Assembly: GCF_019704555.1 (NCBI RefSeq)
Contig: NZ_AP024745.1
Location: 4,596,501 to 4,660,500 of the forward strand
Source: Actinoplanes sp. L3-i22
GTDB taxonomy: Bacteria; Actinomycetota; Actinomycetes; Mycobacteriales; Micromonosporaceae
Length of the DNA: 64,000 bases
Reading direction: 5' to 3'
A model generated the notes under the pieces. It worked only from the letters and a program-made list of their open reading frames with translations, did not search any database and had not been told where the DNA came from. Positions 41,628-50,315 of the stretch are shown here, one piece after another. How positions within the stretch are numbered: position 1 is the first letter of the stretch; each line of letters starts with the position of its first letter. The position numbers were made by a program, and so were the translations under genes.

Positions 41628-42437
41628 TCAAGAAGGCCAGATGTGCATGGTCACGGCGCTGGACCCGATGTCCGGGGGCAGCCAGGTGGGCAGCGTGTGC
41701 CGGCTCGCGCCGCGGGGATATCGGTCGGTTTCGCCCTTGGGCAGCTTCGACGTGAAGTGGAGGAAGTTTGCCCTGTCGACGAACCATCCGCCGATCAGCT
41801 TCCCCTCGGGGGAGCGGTACACCAGGCTGTAGTTCGGCTCGGCGAAGGTGCCGCCGGGGTTGTCGACGTCGAACGCGACGTAGTCCCATTCGTCGGTCGG
41901 AGCCGACCGGGGTTTCAGCTCGGCGATCGTAGCTGGGAGCAGCACGGATTGATTCGTCGGTTGTCCGTTCACATACAGCTTGATACCGGCGACCCGGGCC
42001 GCCTCGTCCGCGTCGACCTGCAGGATGCCGCCGAGCTCGACGCTCTGCCCGGCCGGCAGATGCGCCCAGCCGGCGTTCAGGATCGCCGCCCAGTCGTTCA
42101 GCTGTGCTGACTGCCAGCCGTGCCCCGCCTGGTCCACGAACCGGAAGCGGACGTGCAGTTGCATCGGCTGGCTGGTGGTGTTGCGCAGAACCGTGGCCGC
42201 GCCGACGATGCGCCGGGTGGCCGGGCCGCCGGGCACCGGGAAGGTCGCGAACCCGCGCTCCTCAGCCGTGATGCCCTCGGCGATGTCGTCCTGCAACAGC
42301 GATGCGTCCGTGCTCGGCGACGGTACAGGCGGATCGTTGTCCTCAGGGGCCCCGTCGCAGCCCGCGGTCGTCCCGGAGGCCACTGCGAGTGCGGCCAGCA
42401 TCAGGTTTCGCCGTGACAGGTGCCGGTTGCGCATCAA
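41628..42437 (-). CDS. Putative lipoprotein, unknown
   Basis: A 269-residue protein from ATG 42437. A twin-Arg signal (RHLSRRNLMLAAL) ends at a lipobox-like TAGC, so it is probably membrane-anchored outside the cell. The mature part is beta-rich: RFRFVDQAGHGWQSAQLNDW, then AGIKLYVNGQP. This resembles small extracytoplasmic DUF1425-like or FxLYD-like domains. It overlaps the upstream gene by ATGA. About 266 bp between it and the pectinesterase gene shows no feature. Confidence 0.65.
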   Translation of the reverse strand: MMRNRHLSRRNLMLAALAVASGTTAGCDGAPEDNDPPVPSPSTDASLLQDDIAEGITAEERGFATFPVPGGPATRRIVGAATVLRNTTSQPMQLHVRFRFVDQAGHGWQSAQLNDWAAILNAGWAHLPAGQSVELGGILQVDADEAARVAGIKLYVNGQPTNQSVLLPATIAELKPRSAPTDEWDYVAFDVDNPGGTFAEPNYSLVYRSPEGKLIGGWFVDRANFLHFTSKLPKGETDRYPRGASRHTLPTWLPPDIGSSAVTMHIWPS

Positions 42438-42934
42438 CGTTCCCTGTCCTTGTATTTGAGATACAGCTCGTGCCGCAGGGCGCTGTGTACCCGTTGATAG
42501 TCCGCGCGCATGTCGTTCATCGCCTGGTCGGCCAGCTGCATGAAGGCCTTCTCGCCGTGGTGGTCGAGTACCTCTGGCTTGATGCTGACGTGGAACTCGA
42601 CGAGCCCGACAGTGCTGGCCTGGATCTCCCGTCCCGACGATTCGCCCCGCGCGGTGATCTGCGCGCCGCGTTCCAGGTACTCGCGGTGCCGGGACGTGAA
42701 CGGCGGTTCCATGACGCTGGAACGCTCGAACTCGTGCGCGAGCATGACCTCACGTCGCGCCTTCTGGTACGCCGTGGACATCAAGGTCGCTGTGCGTCCC
42801 AGCTGATGTGCCAGAAGCTCGGGGTCACGGTTGCGATAGTAGTGCTCGTAGCTGTCGTGCAAAAACCGCAGCGAGAGGTACTGCAGCGACTCGGCCCGCC
42901 CGTCGAGGTGCCCGTCGGGGGATGTCACCGTCAC
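42434..42934 (-). CDS. Helical protein coupled to the lipoprotein gene, unknown
   Basis: About 166 residues from GTG 42934; the start is uncertain because the frame stays open further upstream. Long charged helices: LQYLSLRFLHDSYEHYYRNR and MNDMRADYQRVHSALRHELY. No signal peptide. It overlaps the lipoprotein start by four bases, so the two are co-translated. The function is unknown. Confidence 0.55.
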   Translation of the reverse strand: MTVTSPDGHLDGRAESLQYLSLRFLHDSYEHYYRNRDPELLAHQLGRTATLMSTAYQKARREVMLAHEFERSSVMEPPFTSRHREYLERGAQITARGESSGREIQASTVGLVEFHVSIKPEVLDHHGEKAFMQLADQAMNDMRADYQRVHSALRHELYLKYKDRER

Positions 42935-42970
42935 CGCTATCGCGCTGAGATCAGGTCCGATGCTGTCAAG

Positions 42971-43009
42971 CCCCGGGTTTGATGGAGAGCTTTGATGGTC
43001 CCCGGGTTT
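42971..43009. promoter_or_regulatory. Direct repeat CCCCGGGTTT in divergent promoter
   Basis: CCCCGGGTTT occurs at 42971-42980 and 43000-43009 between divergent genes. The 29-bp spacing, close to three helical turns, suits an AraC-type binding site, but this is inference. Confidence 0.35.
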
Positions 43010-43130
43010 TGTGGGCGCCCGGAGGTGAAACTCCTCCGGGCGACCCGACCCTGCTGCCACGAGGCGTGCTCCGATCTGCCCGGCGGGCAGGTTGCCCGAG
43101 CCGTCGACGGTCGCCGCTATCGTTGAGCCG

Positions 43131-44111
43131 GTGATCGGCAACCTTGAGACGTTCCAGGACGAGCTGGCCGCCACCGGGTTTCCGCCGCTGGCCAACAAGC
43201 TGGCCGGGGCCGACTTCCGGGGCCGGATCGCCACCCGTGACCTCGGGCCGTTGCGGCTGGTCTCCCTGGATACGCCGGAGAGCGCCTGTGTCGGGCGCGA
43301 GCGCGACGCCGCCGACGGCGAGCACCTGGCGATCAAGGTGATGACCCGCGGCCGGACGCGGATCGAGCAGGGCCGTGGCGACGCCGAACTCGGGCCGGCC
43401 GACCTGATGCTGCTCGATCCCACGCGCACGATCCGGTTCGAGAGCACCGCCGCGACGCACGTCACCATCCTGGTTCCGCGCCGGGAGATTCGGATCCGGC
43501 CCGCGCAGATCGACCGGCTCGTCGGCAAACGCATCGACGGCAACCACGGTCCGGGCGCGCTGGTCTCCGTGCTGGCCCGCGACGTGCTGGCCCGCGACGT
43601 GCTGGCTCGCGAATCAGCGCGCTCGGCGACCGAGTTCCGCGAGGTGGAGGCGCTGCGGTCGGCGGCGGCCGTCATCGAGCTGATCGCGGTCGCCCTGGAG
43701 GCCCGGCTCGGCGACGAGCAACCGGCCCCGGACGAGTGGCTGCGCAACCGGATCGCCGGCTACATCGAGGCCCGGCTGGCCGATCCCGATCTGTCTCCGC
43801 TGGGCATTGCAACTGCCCATCACATTTCCGTACGCCGTTTGCACAAGCTGTTCGAGGACCAGCCGCTGACCGTCGCGGCTCTGATCCGGCGTCGCCGCCT
43901 CGAGCGCTGCCGGGCCGAGCTGACCGGCGGCGGACGTACGGTCACCGCCGTGGCCGCCCGGTGGGGGTTCTCCGATCCCACCCATTTCAGCAAGCTTTTC
44001 AAGACGACGTTCGGCTACACCGCCCGCGCACTGGTGACCAGCAACCGTGCGCTGACGACCAAGACGCGTACGGCCGGCCCGGAACAGGATGGTGATCACC
44101 AAGGCACGTAA
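43131..44111 (+). CDS. AraC-family transcriptional regulator
   Basis: About 326 residues from GTG 43131. The N-terminal part is the cupin-like AraC_binding_2 domain (DLMLLDPTRTIRFES). The C-terminal ~100 residues carry two helix-turn-helices: LGIATAHHISVRRLHKLFED and VAARWGFSDPTHFSKLFKTT. An in-frame triplet of VLARD repeats lies near residues 145-160. It probably controls the cupin gene 18 bp downstream and perhaps the divergent operon. Confidence 0.88.
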   Translation: MIGNLETFQDELAATGFPPLANKLAGADFRGRIATRDLGPLRLVSLDTPESACVGRERDAADGEHLAIKVMTRGRTRIEQGRGDAELGPADLMLLDPTRTIRFESTAATHVTILVPRREIRIRPAQIDRLVGKRIDGNHGPGALVSVLARDVLARDVLARESARSATEFREVEALRSAAAVIELIAVALEARLGDEQPAPDEWLRNRIAGYIEARLADPDLSPLGIATAHHISVRRLHKLFEDQPLTVAALIRRRRLERCRAELTGGGRTVTAVAARWGFSDPTHFSKLFKTTFGYTARALVTSNRALTTKTRTAGPEQDGDHQGT

Positions 44112-44129
44112 GAGCAAATAGGAGAAGTC

Positions 44130-44591
44130 GTGGCGAAGGTCAACATCGTCCGCCCCGGTGAGGGCGAGATCCTCGGCAGCGGGGCGCAGCAGATCCGCAT
44201 CCTGGAGAACGGCGAGCACACCGACCACCGGCTGGGGTTCGCCGAGGTCACCATTCCGCCGGGCACCCCGAGCCCGTTGCAGCACCGCCACGCCCAGCAC
44301 GACGAGGGCTTCTACGTGCTGGCCGGAACGTTCCGGTTCACCGTCGGCGAGGACCACTACGACGCCGGGCCGGGCACCTGGGTCATCGTGCCGACCGGGG
44401 CGCCGCACACCTTCGCCAACATCGGCGACGTGAACGCGGTCATGCTCAACACGTTCACCCCGGACCTGTACGTGCAGTACTTCCGCGACTTCAAAGCCAT
44501 GATCGATTCCGGGCAGCCGGTCAACGCCGAGACCATGAAACCGCTGTGGAAGAACTACGCCACCGAGATCTCGAACGAATACGCCTCGTGA
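44130..44591 (+). CDS. Cupin-domain protein, quercetinase-like
   Basis: A 153-residue protein from ATG 44130 with AGGAG upstream. Cupin motif 1 is PSPLQHRHAQHDEGFYVLAG and motif 2 is PTGAPHTFANIG, which gives a His3/Glu metal site. Members are quercetin dioxygenase-like or sensor cupins. Its last four bases overlap the start of the next gene. Confidence 0.82.
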   Translation: MAKVNIVRPGEGEILGSGAQQIRILENGEHTDHRLGFAEVTIPPGTPSPLQHRHAQHDEGFYVLAGTFRFTVGEDHYDAGPGTWVIVPTGAPHTFANIGDVNAVMLNTFTPDLYVQYFRDFKAMIDSGQPVNAETMKPLWKNYATEISNEYAS

Positions 44592-45088
44592 AGCGCCTGC
44601 AGTACGACCGCTACGGCGCCCCGGAGGTGATGCGGCTCGCCGAGTTCGAGCCAGCGCCGCCGGGTCCGGGTGAGGTTCTCGTCCGGGTCCGGGCGGCGGC
44701 TTGCAGCGCGCTGGACTGGAGGATGCGCAACGGCGAGATGAAGCTGATGACCGGCCGCTCTTTTCCCCGGGCGATGGGACACGACTTCGCCGGGGTCGTC
44801 GAGGCGGTCGGCGCCGGTGTCACCCGGGTGAAGGCCGGCGACGCGGTGCTCGGCGGGGCTCGGTTCCGGCAGGCGGGGGCGTTCGCCAAAATGATCAGGA
44901 GCGCACTGCCCGGCCCGTTCCGGGCGATGATGGGCCGGCCGGTGACCGCCGACCTGACGGAGGTGGCCCGGACCTTGCGCGTGCCGATCGCCGGTACGGT
45001 CGCGTTGGCCGAGGCGATTCCCGCCCTGACCGAGCTGGAGCGCGAGCAGCGCCCGAAGGGCGGCAAACTGGTCATCATCATGGGATGA
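44588..45088 (+). CDS. Zinc-independent alcohol dehydrogenase-like protein lacking its Rossmann core
   Basis: A 166-residue protein from GTG 44588 (GTGA overlap with the cupin stop). Residues 1-100 are a normal MDR N-terminal domain (GEVLVRVRAAACSALDWRMR; AMGHDFAGVVEAVGAGV). Directly after GARFRQAGAFAK the sequence jumps to the C-terminal end of the family (ALPGPFRAMMGRPVTADL; LTELEREQRPKGGKL). The NAD(P)-binding GxGxxG domain, about 150 residues, is missing in frame. Full-length relatives are about 320 residues. An active oxidoreductase is unlikely; it may be a pseudogene that kept its frame. Confidence 0.7.
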   Translation: MKRLQYDRYGAPEVMRLAEFEPAPPGPGEVLVRVRAAACSALDWRMRNGEMKLMTGRSFPRAMGHDFAGVVEAVGAGVTRVKAGDAVLGGARFRQAGAFAKMIRSALPGPFRAMMGRPVTADLTEVARTLRVPIAGTVALAEAIPALTELEREQRPKGGKLVIIMG

Positions 45089-45162
45089 CCTAGTCATGCC
45101 CCGTCCGTCCGGCCGCTTGATCACGACGCGATGCGAAGATCATTTTCGGTACGGTGCACGCC

Positions 45163-45954
45163 ATGCGTTTACGATGGCGGCAGCTCACGGCGTCCGAACA
45201 CCTCGGACTCTGGCTCAGCACGGTGCTGGCGCTGGTGTCGCTGGCCGGCTTCGCCACCGATCCCCGGTCGGCGACGCTCTGCCTGCTCTTCTTCGGCGGC
45301 GGCGCCGTCTTTATGCTCCACCTCTGGCGCCGCGAGGCCGTCACCGAGGCGACCGCCGAGATCGCTGCCCTGGTGCTCAGCACCGGCCGGCACGACCTGC
45401 CCGGATACCAGCGCCTGATCCCCGCGCTGACCCCGTTGCGCGGGGCGCGCGCCGCCGCCGCTCTCGCCGGGCTGCAGGACTGCGCCAAGTCGCTGGACGG
45501 CCTGTTCCTGCACGCCCGCCGCCGCGAGCTCGCCGGGCTGCCCGAGCCCGGCGACACCCCGCTGAGCTGGGCACTGGCCAGTCTGCATCCGGACGGCCAC
45601 GTCCGTGAGGCAGCGGTGAACGCGATGGGCCGCCAGCCGCAGAGCGTGTTCGCGCCGTTTCTGGTCGAACGCGCGGTGGACCATGTCGGCGCGGTGCGGT
45701 CGGCGGCGCTGGCCGGGCTGCGCGCGCTGCTGGCCGACGAGTCCGCCTGGATGCCGGTCGCCCGCTCCTATCGCCGGGTGGCCGGCCGGCGGCATGCCGA
45801 CGCGCTGGCCGAGCTGCTCGGCCCGCAGGTGCGGGTGCACGATCTGGCGCCGGTCTGTTGCCGGTTCCAGGGCGTGTACTGCGGCATTTCCTTCGGCCAG
45901 TCCTGCGATTTCGTGGACCGCCAGCCGGCGGCGGGTTCAGCCGGGCGCGGGTAG
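45163..45954 (+). CDS. Membrane HEAT-repeat-like protein, probably 3'-truncated
   Basis: About 263 residues from ATG 45163 (GTG 45154 possible). Two hydrophobic segments occur near the start (LWLSTVLALVSLAGF; LCLLFFGGGAVFMLHLW). HEAT-like helical pairs follow (HVREAAVNAMGRQPQSVFAP; VGAVRSAALAGLRALLADES). After about 45848 the composition changes and the last ~35 residues look out of frame with real coding, matching an antisense remnant. The original C-terminus is probably lost. The function is unknown. Confidence 0.6.
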   Translation: MRLRWRQLTASEHLGLWLSTVLALVSLAGFATDPRSATLCLLFFGGGAVFMLHLWRREAVTEATAEIAALVLSTGRHDLPGYQRLIPALTPLRGARAAAALAGLQDCAKSLDGLFLHARRRELAGLPEPGDTPLSWALASLHPDGHVREAAVNAMGRQPQSVFAPFLVERAVDHVGAVRSAALAGLRALLADESAWMPVARSYRRVAGRRHADALAELLGPQVRVHDLAPVCCRFQGVYCGISFGQSCDFVDRQPAAGSAGRG

Positions 45955-46065
45955 ACCTCGTCGAGGCGATCCTGCGGGTCCCACTGCTCGCCGATCTTCT
46001 CGAAGCCGAAGCCCACTACGTCAACTGGCCGACGACGGCGCCGAACAGCCGGCGGCGTTGTCGCT
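45848..46065 (-). pseudogene. Decayed minus-strand gene at the cluster border
   Basis: Minus-strand frames read RQRRRLFGAVVGQLT at 46065-46020, a typical secreted-protein start, then VGFGFEKIGEQWDPQDRLDE and STKSQDWPKEMPQYTPWN in another frame. Composition is that of real protein. The 5' part shares 30 identical bases (46036-46065) with the start of the pectinesterase gene (41316-41345). It directly abuts the stop of the methyltransferase at 46065. Confidence 0.45.
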
Positions 46066-46868
46066 CAGGGCCCGGTCCGGGCGGTGGCGATCCGTAGCAC
46101 CTGGTGCAGTTCCAGGTCGGCGAAGCCGGCCGCGGTGGCCAGGGCGGCCCGTTCCACCGCCTCGGCCGCGGCGGCCGGAAGCTGCCGGATCGCCGCGCCC
46201 GCCGACTGCCCGCGGATCCAGCGCCACCACTGATGTTCGTCGGTGAAGCGGAACACCAGCGTCTCCTCGGCTGTCTCGACGTCGACGAAGCCGGCGTCGG
46301 CGAGCAGTTCGGTCAGCGGGACCGGCCGGGGGAGCGACCCGCGCGGCGGGCCGGCCGGTGCCCGCCGCGCGGCGCGACGCACCAGATCGGCGAGGAAGAG
46401 CCATTTGCGGTCGACGCCGCCGAGTTCGGACAGCACGACCGTGCCGCCCGGGCGCAGCACCCGGCCCAGTTCGGCCGCGGCCCGCCGGGGCTGGTCGAAG
46501 AATCGCACGCTGGTCGCGGAGCCGGCCACCTCGGCGCAGCGGTCCGGCAGTGGCAGGTCTGCGGCGTCGCCGAGGACCGGGAGCACCCGGTCGTCGTGGC
46601 GGCCGGCGGCGCGCAGCATGCCCAGGGAGATGTCCACGGCGATCACCCGTTCCGGCCGCAGCGCCTCGCGCAGGGCCGCGGCGAGCGCTCCGGTCCCCGC
46701 TCCGACGTCCACGGCGGTGCGGATCCGGCCGGATCCGTGGCGGGCCGCCGCGCCGGCCGCGGTCCGCGCCGCGATCGTGGTGAAGAAGGCGATCTCCGCG
46801 TCGTATGTGGTCGCGGTGTCGCCGAAGGCCGCCTCCATCAGGCGCCGATGCTCGCCGTCCCGACCCAT
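46065..46868 (-). CDS. SAM-dependent methyltransferase of the NRPS cluster
   Basis: A 267-residue protein from ATG 46868, chosen because GGAAAGGA lies 8 bases upstream; earlier ATGs lack this. Motif I is AVDVGAGTGALAAAL, with VIAVDISLGML and VLRPGGTVVLSELG as later motifs: a class I small-molecule methyltransferase of the UbiE/Methyltransf_11 type. It is divergent from the P450 at 46970. It likely methylates the peptide or a precursor; the target is unknown. Confidence 0.82.
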   Translation of the reverse strand: MGRDGEHRRLMEAAFGDTATTYDAEIAFFTTIAARTAAGAAARHGSGRIRTAVDVGAGTGALAAALREALRPERVIAVDISLGMLRAAGRHDDRVLPVLGDAADLPLPDRCAEVAGSATSVRFFDQPRRAAAELGRVLRPGGTVVLSELGGVDRKWLFLADLVRRAARRAPAGPPRGSLPRPVPLTELLADAGFVDVETAEETLVFRFTDEHQWWRWIRGQSAGAAIRQLPAAAAEAVERAALATAAGFADLELHQVLRIATARTGP

Positions 46869-46969
46869 CCGGCGCGTCCTTTCCGTGAGCATTGATCGAT
46901 GGTGATCAGCATGCCAGAGTGGGGACACGGGTGCGGGCGTCGTGACGTCCGCCGACCGAGAGGCCATGG
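46869..46969. promoter_or_regulatory. Divergent promoter of methyltransferase and P450 genes
   Basis: A 101-bp gap between divergent starts. It contains TGATCGATGGTGATCA, with 5-bp arms around 6 bases, as a possible operator. Confidence 0.4.
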
Positions 46970-48139
46970 ATGGACCTGGGAGATCCCGACCTCTACCGGG
47001 ACGAGACGCGATTCGCGTCCTGGCGCGCGTTCGTCGCCGAGGACGCCGTGGTGTTCAGCGAGCCGGGCGCGTCCCCATCCGGGTTCTGGTCGGTGTTCTC
47101 GCACCGCGCCTGCCGGCAGGTGCTGGCCGCGGGCGGCCCGTTCACCTCCGAGTACGGCATGCTCATCGGTTTCGACGCCGACCACCCGGACCGCGGCGGC
47201 GGCAAGATGATCGTGGCTACGGACGGTCCGGCGCACACCCGGCTGCGCCGGATCCTGGGCCGCTTCCTGAGCCCGGGTGAGCTGGCCGGCCTGGGCCGGT
47301 TCATCGACGACGAGATCGGCCGCCAGTTGGCCGTGCTGCGGTCGTCGGGCGACGCGCCGGTCGATGTGGCGACCGGCATCGGGCCCCGGCTGCCCGCGGC
47401 GGTGGTGTGTCAGCTGCTGGGCGTGCCGCAGTCGGACCGCGACGAGCTGATCCGGCTGACCGACTCGGCCTTCGCCAGCCCGGACAGCGACTCGTCGGCG
47501 TCGCAGACCGCCGACGCGCACACCGAGATCTTCTTCTACTTCCACGACCGGATCGAGCAGTGCCGGCGGAGTCCGGGCTCCGATCTGATCAGCGCGCTGC
47601 TCACCGCGGACGGGCTGAGCACCGACGAGGTGCTGGCCAACTGCTACAACCTGCTGATCGGCGGGAACCAGACCTCCCGCCACCTGATCACCGGTGCCTT
47701 CCTGGCGCTGGCCCGGCACCCGGTCCTGCCGGCGGACGGTTCCCGGGCCGTCGACGAGCTGGCCCGCTGGCTGTCGCCGGGCATGCACGTGCTGCGGGTG
47801 GCCACCGACGACGTGAACGTCAGCGGGCGGCGGATCCGGCGGGGCGAGGCGGTGGTGGCCTGGCTGGCCGCGGCGAACCGGGATCCTGCGGTGTTCGACG
47901 CGCCCGGCGAGCTTCGCTGGGATCGGGCGCCCAACCCCCATCTGAGCTTCGGGCACGGCGTGCACCACTGCATGGGGGCCCAGCTGGCTCGGATGGAGGC
48001 CGGCCGGCTGCTGACCGCGCTGGCCCGGCAGACGGCCGGGATCAGCTGCGGCGAGCCGGTCACCACCCGGTCGAATCTGATCCAGGGGTTCCGCAGCCTG
48101 CCGGTATCGATCGACTGGCGTGCCTCGGTGCCGGTCTGA
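46970..48139 (+). CDS. Cytochrome P450
   Basis: A 389-residue protein from ATG 46970. The heme loop is FGHGVHHCMGAQLAR with Cys334 as iron ligand. The K-helix ExxR is in VDELARW, and the I-helix region reads LLIGGNQTSRH, where the usual Ala-Gly-x-x-Thr is altered to GGNQT. Length and composition fit soluble bacterial class I P450s of peptide-tailoring type. It converges with the MbtH gene. It probably hydroxylates or oxidises an amino acid or the peptide (inference). Confidence 0.9.
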   Translation: MDLGDPDLYRDETRFASWRAFVAEDAVVFSEPGASPSGFWSVFSHRACRQVLAAGGPFTSEYGMLIGFDADHPDRGGGKMIVATDGPAHTRLRRILGRFLSPGELAGLGRFIDDEIGRQLAVLRSSGDAPVDVATGIGPRLPAAVVCQLLGVPQSDRDELIRLTDSAFASPDSDSSASQTADAHTEIFFYFHDRIEQCRRSPGSDLISALLTADGLSTDEVLANCYNLLIGGNQTSRHLITGAFLALARHPVLPADGSRAVDELARWLSPGMHVLRVATDDVNVSGRRIRRGEAVVAWLAAANRDPAVFDAPGELRWDRAPNPHLSFGHGVHHCMGAQLARMEAGRLLTALARQTAGISCGEPVTTRSNLIQGFRSLPVSIDWRASVPV

Positions 48140-48148
48140 GCCCGGTGG

Positions 48149-48343
48149 TCACTGTGGCGGTGCGGCGTGGAACTCGCGTACCGAGCGGGGTCGCAGGTCG
48201 GTCCAGATTTCGGCGATGTGGTCGAGGCAGTGCTCGCGGTCGCCCCGGAATCCGGTGGCCTGCCACCCGGCCGGCACCGGGGTCGCCGCCGGCCACACCG
48301 AGTACTGCTGCTCGTCGTTGCGTACCACCAGGTGTTCCGGCAT
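48149..48343 (-). CDS. MbtH-family NRPS chaperone
   Basis: A 64-residue protein from ATG 48343 with a strong GGAGG upstream. The MbtH signature is complete: NDEQQYSVWP, VPAGW, GFRGDREHCLDHI and EIWTDLRP. Members bind adenylation domains and are required for their folding or activity. It would serve the three A domains encoded downstream. It is divergent from the thioesterase gene. Confidence 0.95.
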   Translation of the reverse strand: MPEHLVVRNDEQQYSVWPAATPVPAGWQATGFRGDREHCLDHIAEIWTDLRPRSVREFHAAPPQ

Positions 48344-48409
48344 CTTCGCCCTCCGTCTCGCCGGGGATCCGGTCCGACCATATATATCATGATCGATGAG
48401 GAGGTGCGC
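48344..48409. promoter_or_regulatory. Divergent promoter of MbtH and thioesterase genes
   Basis: A 66-bp gap containing CATATATATCATGATCG, a rare AT-rich patch in this GC-rich region and a likely -10 area. ATG 48389 lies inside it but lacks a Shine-Dalgarno. Confidence 0.45.
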
Positions 48410-49159
48410 GTGCCGCCGAACCCGTGGCTGGTGACGTGGGCGCCGCGCCCGGCGGCGACGCTGCGCCTGCTGTGCCTGGCCCCGGCCGGCGGTGCGGCCA
48501 CCGCGTTCCGGGACTGGCCGGCCGAGCTGCCCCCGCACGTCGAGGTCGTGGCGGTCGAGCTGCCCGGCCGGGGTCTGCGGCACCGGGAAGCGCCGCCGGC
48601 GGCGATGGAGCCGGTGGTCGCCGAGTTGTGTGCGGCGGTCCGGCCGCTGTCGGACCGGCCGCTCGCGGTGTTCGGGCACAGCCTCGGCGCGCTGATCGGC
48701 CTGGAACTCGCGCACGGCCTGCGGGCGGCCGGTCTGCCCGAGCCCCGGTTGCTGACGGTGGCCGCCTGCCCGGCTCCGCAGCGCGCCTACGCCCGGCCCC
48801 GCCGGCCTGAGCCGTCCGAACAGGAGCTGGTCGCCGCGCTGCGGGAACAGGGCGGCGTGCCGGCGCGGATCCTGGCCGACGACCGGTACCGGGCCCGGCT
48901 GCTGGGCCCGCTACGGGCCGACGTCGCGCTGGTGGAGACGTTCACGCCACCGCGCCGGCCACCGCTGACCGCTCGCCTGCACGCCTACTGGGCGGCCGAC
49001 GACGCCGGGGCCGGTGCGGCGGAGGTCGCCGGGTGGCAGGCCGAGACCAGCGGGGACTTCGGCACGCGCCGGTTTCCGGGTGGTCATCTGTTCCCGGTGA
49101 GCGCCCGGGCGCAGCTGCTGGGCGAACTCGCCGGCGACCTGCGGGCGATCCTCAGCTGA
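48410..49159 (+). CDS. Type II thioesterase
   Basis: A 249-residue protein from GTG 48410, chosen because GAGGAGG lies 5 bases upstream (ATG 48389 would add seven residues). LCLAPAGGAATAF is the typical first loop; the nucleophile is Ser91 in VFGHSLGAL; the Asp and His are in YWAADDAG and FPGGHLFP. Type II thioesterases remove wrong or stalled acyl groups from carrier proteins. No integrated TE domain exists in the NRPS genes here, so it may also act in release. Its 3' end overlaps the convergent P450 by 8 bp. Confidence 0.92.
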   Translation: MPPNPWLVTWAPRPAATLRLLCLAPAGGAATAFRDWPAELPPHVEVVAVELPGRGLRHREAPPAAMEPVVAELCAAVRPLSDRPLAVFGHSLGALIGLELAHGLRAAGLPEPRLLTVAACPAPQRAYARPRRPEPSEQELVAALREQGGVPARILADDRYRARLLGPLRADVALVETFTPPRRPPLTARLHAYWAADDAGAGAAEVAGWQAETSGDFGTRRFPGGHLFPVSARAQLLGELAGDLRAILS

Positions 49160-50315
49160 CCCGCACCGGCAGGCTCGCCAGGATGCGCAGTTCGGCCGAG
49201 GGCCGGTGGACGGCCGGTCCCGCCGCAACCAGCGCACGCGTGCGGCCGGCCAGATGTTCGGCCACGGCGCCGGCCTGCAACCGGGCCAGGTGCACGCCCA
49301 GACATCGGTGGCGGCCGGCGCCGAACGCCAGATGCGCCTCGGAGCGCCCCGGCCGGAACCGGTCGGGCTGGTCGTGGACGCGCGGGTCCCGGTTGGCCGA
49401 GGCCAGCGAGAGCACCGCCATCCGGTTCGCCGGCACCACTCCGGACGGCGTCTCGATCTCCGCGGTGATCCACCGGTTCGCCGACTTGATCGGGCTCTCC
49501 CGGCGCAGCACCTCGTCGACCAGGGCGATCGCGGCATCACCGTCGGCGCGTACCGCGTCCAGCCGGTGCGGCTCGCGCAGTACCGACCGGACCAGCGCGG
49601 CGATCAGCGCCGTGGTCTCCTCGGCTCCGGCCGGGAACAGCCCGACCGCGTTGTCGCGCAGATCGTCGCGGGTCAGCCCGTGCGGCACCGCCGCGCCGCA
49701 GGCCGCGAGCGCGCCGCCAGGGACCGGGGACAACCGGTCCACGTAGCCCCGGAACGCCTCGATCGCCGCGTCGCTGCCGGCGCGGGCCGACCGGGGCGAC
49801 GAGGGCCGCGCGGCCTGTTCGATCGCCGCCATCCACGGACGGAGAGTCTCGTAGGCCGCGGTCGGCACCCCCAGAATCCGGCAATTGACCAGGTACGGCA
49901 GATCGTGCGCGACGTCGGCGACCACGTCGAAGCTCCCGCCGCCGGCCCGCTCGGCGCGGGCGAATTGCCGGTCGACGAGTTCGCGGACGTCGTCGGACAG
50001 GCCGGCCACCGCGGCCCGCGAGTAGTACGGCGCCACCAGCCGGCGCAGCGCGGTGTGTGCCGGCGGGTCCCGGCTGACCAGGGCCCGGGCGAACGCCTGC
50101 GCTGAGGCCCCGGCCCGGCCGGCCAGCGCGTACCGGTGTGCCGGGAACTCGTTGGCGCTGCGGGTGTCGCGCAGCAGCAGGCGCACGTCCGCGTGCCGGG
50201 TCACCAGCACCGGCCCGCGACCTCGTACCCGGATGGGCTCGCTCTCGCGGAGCGCGGCGAGCAGCGGATACGGCTCGGCCAAAAAGTCCGGGTCGTCGAG
50301 TTGCTCGCCGGTCAT
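49152..50315 (-). CDS. Cytochrome P450, last gene of the NRPS operon
   Basis: A 387-residue protein from ATG 50315 (ATGA overlap with the NRPS gene before it). Heme loop FGAGRHRCLGVHLAR with Cys338, I-helix PAGAEETTAL with the conserved Thr, K-helix ExxR in VDEVLRRESP. A typical soluble P450. Coupling to an A-T-C module suggests it acts on the carrier-bound amino acid or on the released peptide. Confidence 0.92.
   Translation of the reverse strand: MTGEQLDDPDFLAEPYPLLAALRESEPIRVRGRGPVLVTRHADVRLLLRDTRSANEFPAHRYALAGRAGASAQAFARALVSRDPPAHTALRRLVAPYYSRAAVAGLSDDVRELVDRQFARAERAGGGSFDVVADVAHDLPYLVNCRILGVPTAAYETLRPWMAAIEQAARPSSPRSARAGSDAAIEAFRGYVDRLSPVPGGALAACGAAVPHGLTRDDLRDNAVGLFPAGAEETTALIAALVRSVLREPHRLDAVRADGDAAIALVDEVLRRESPIKSANRWITAEIETPSGVVPANRMAVLSLASANRDPRVHDQPDRFRPGRSEAHLAFGAGRHRCLGVHLARLQAGAVAEHLAGRTRALVAAGPAVHRPSAELRILASLPVRVS

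Noticed and set aside
42966..43747. Minus-strand extension of the 42434 gene through the AraC gene
   Set aside because: It is antisense to the AraC regulator and Ser/Arg-rich; the gene most likely starts at GTG 42934.
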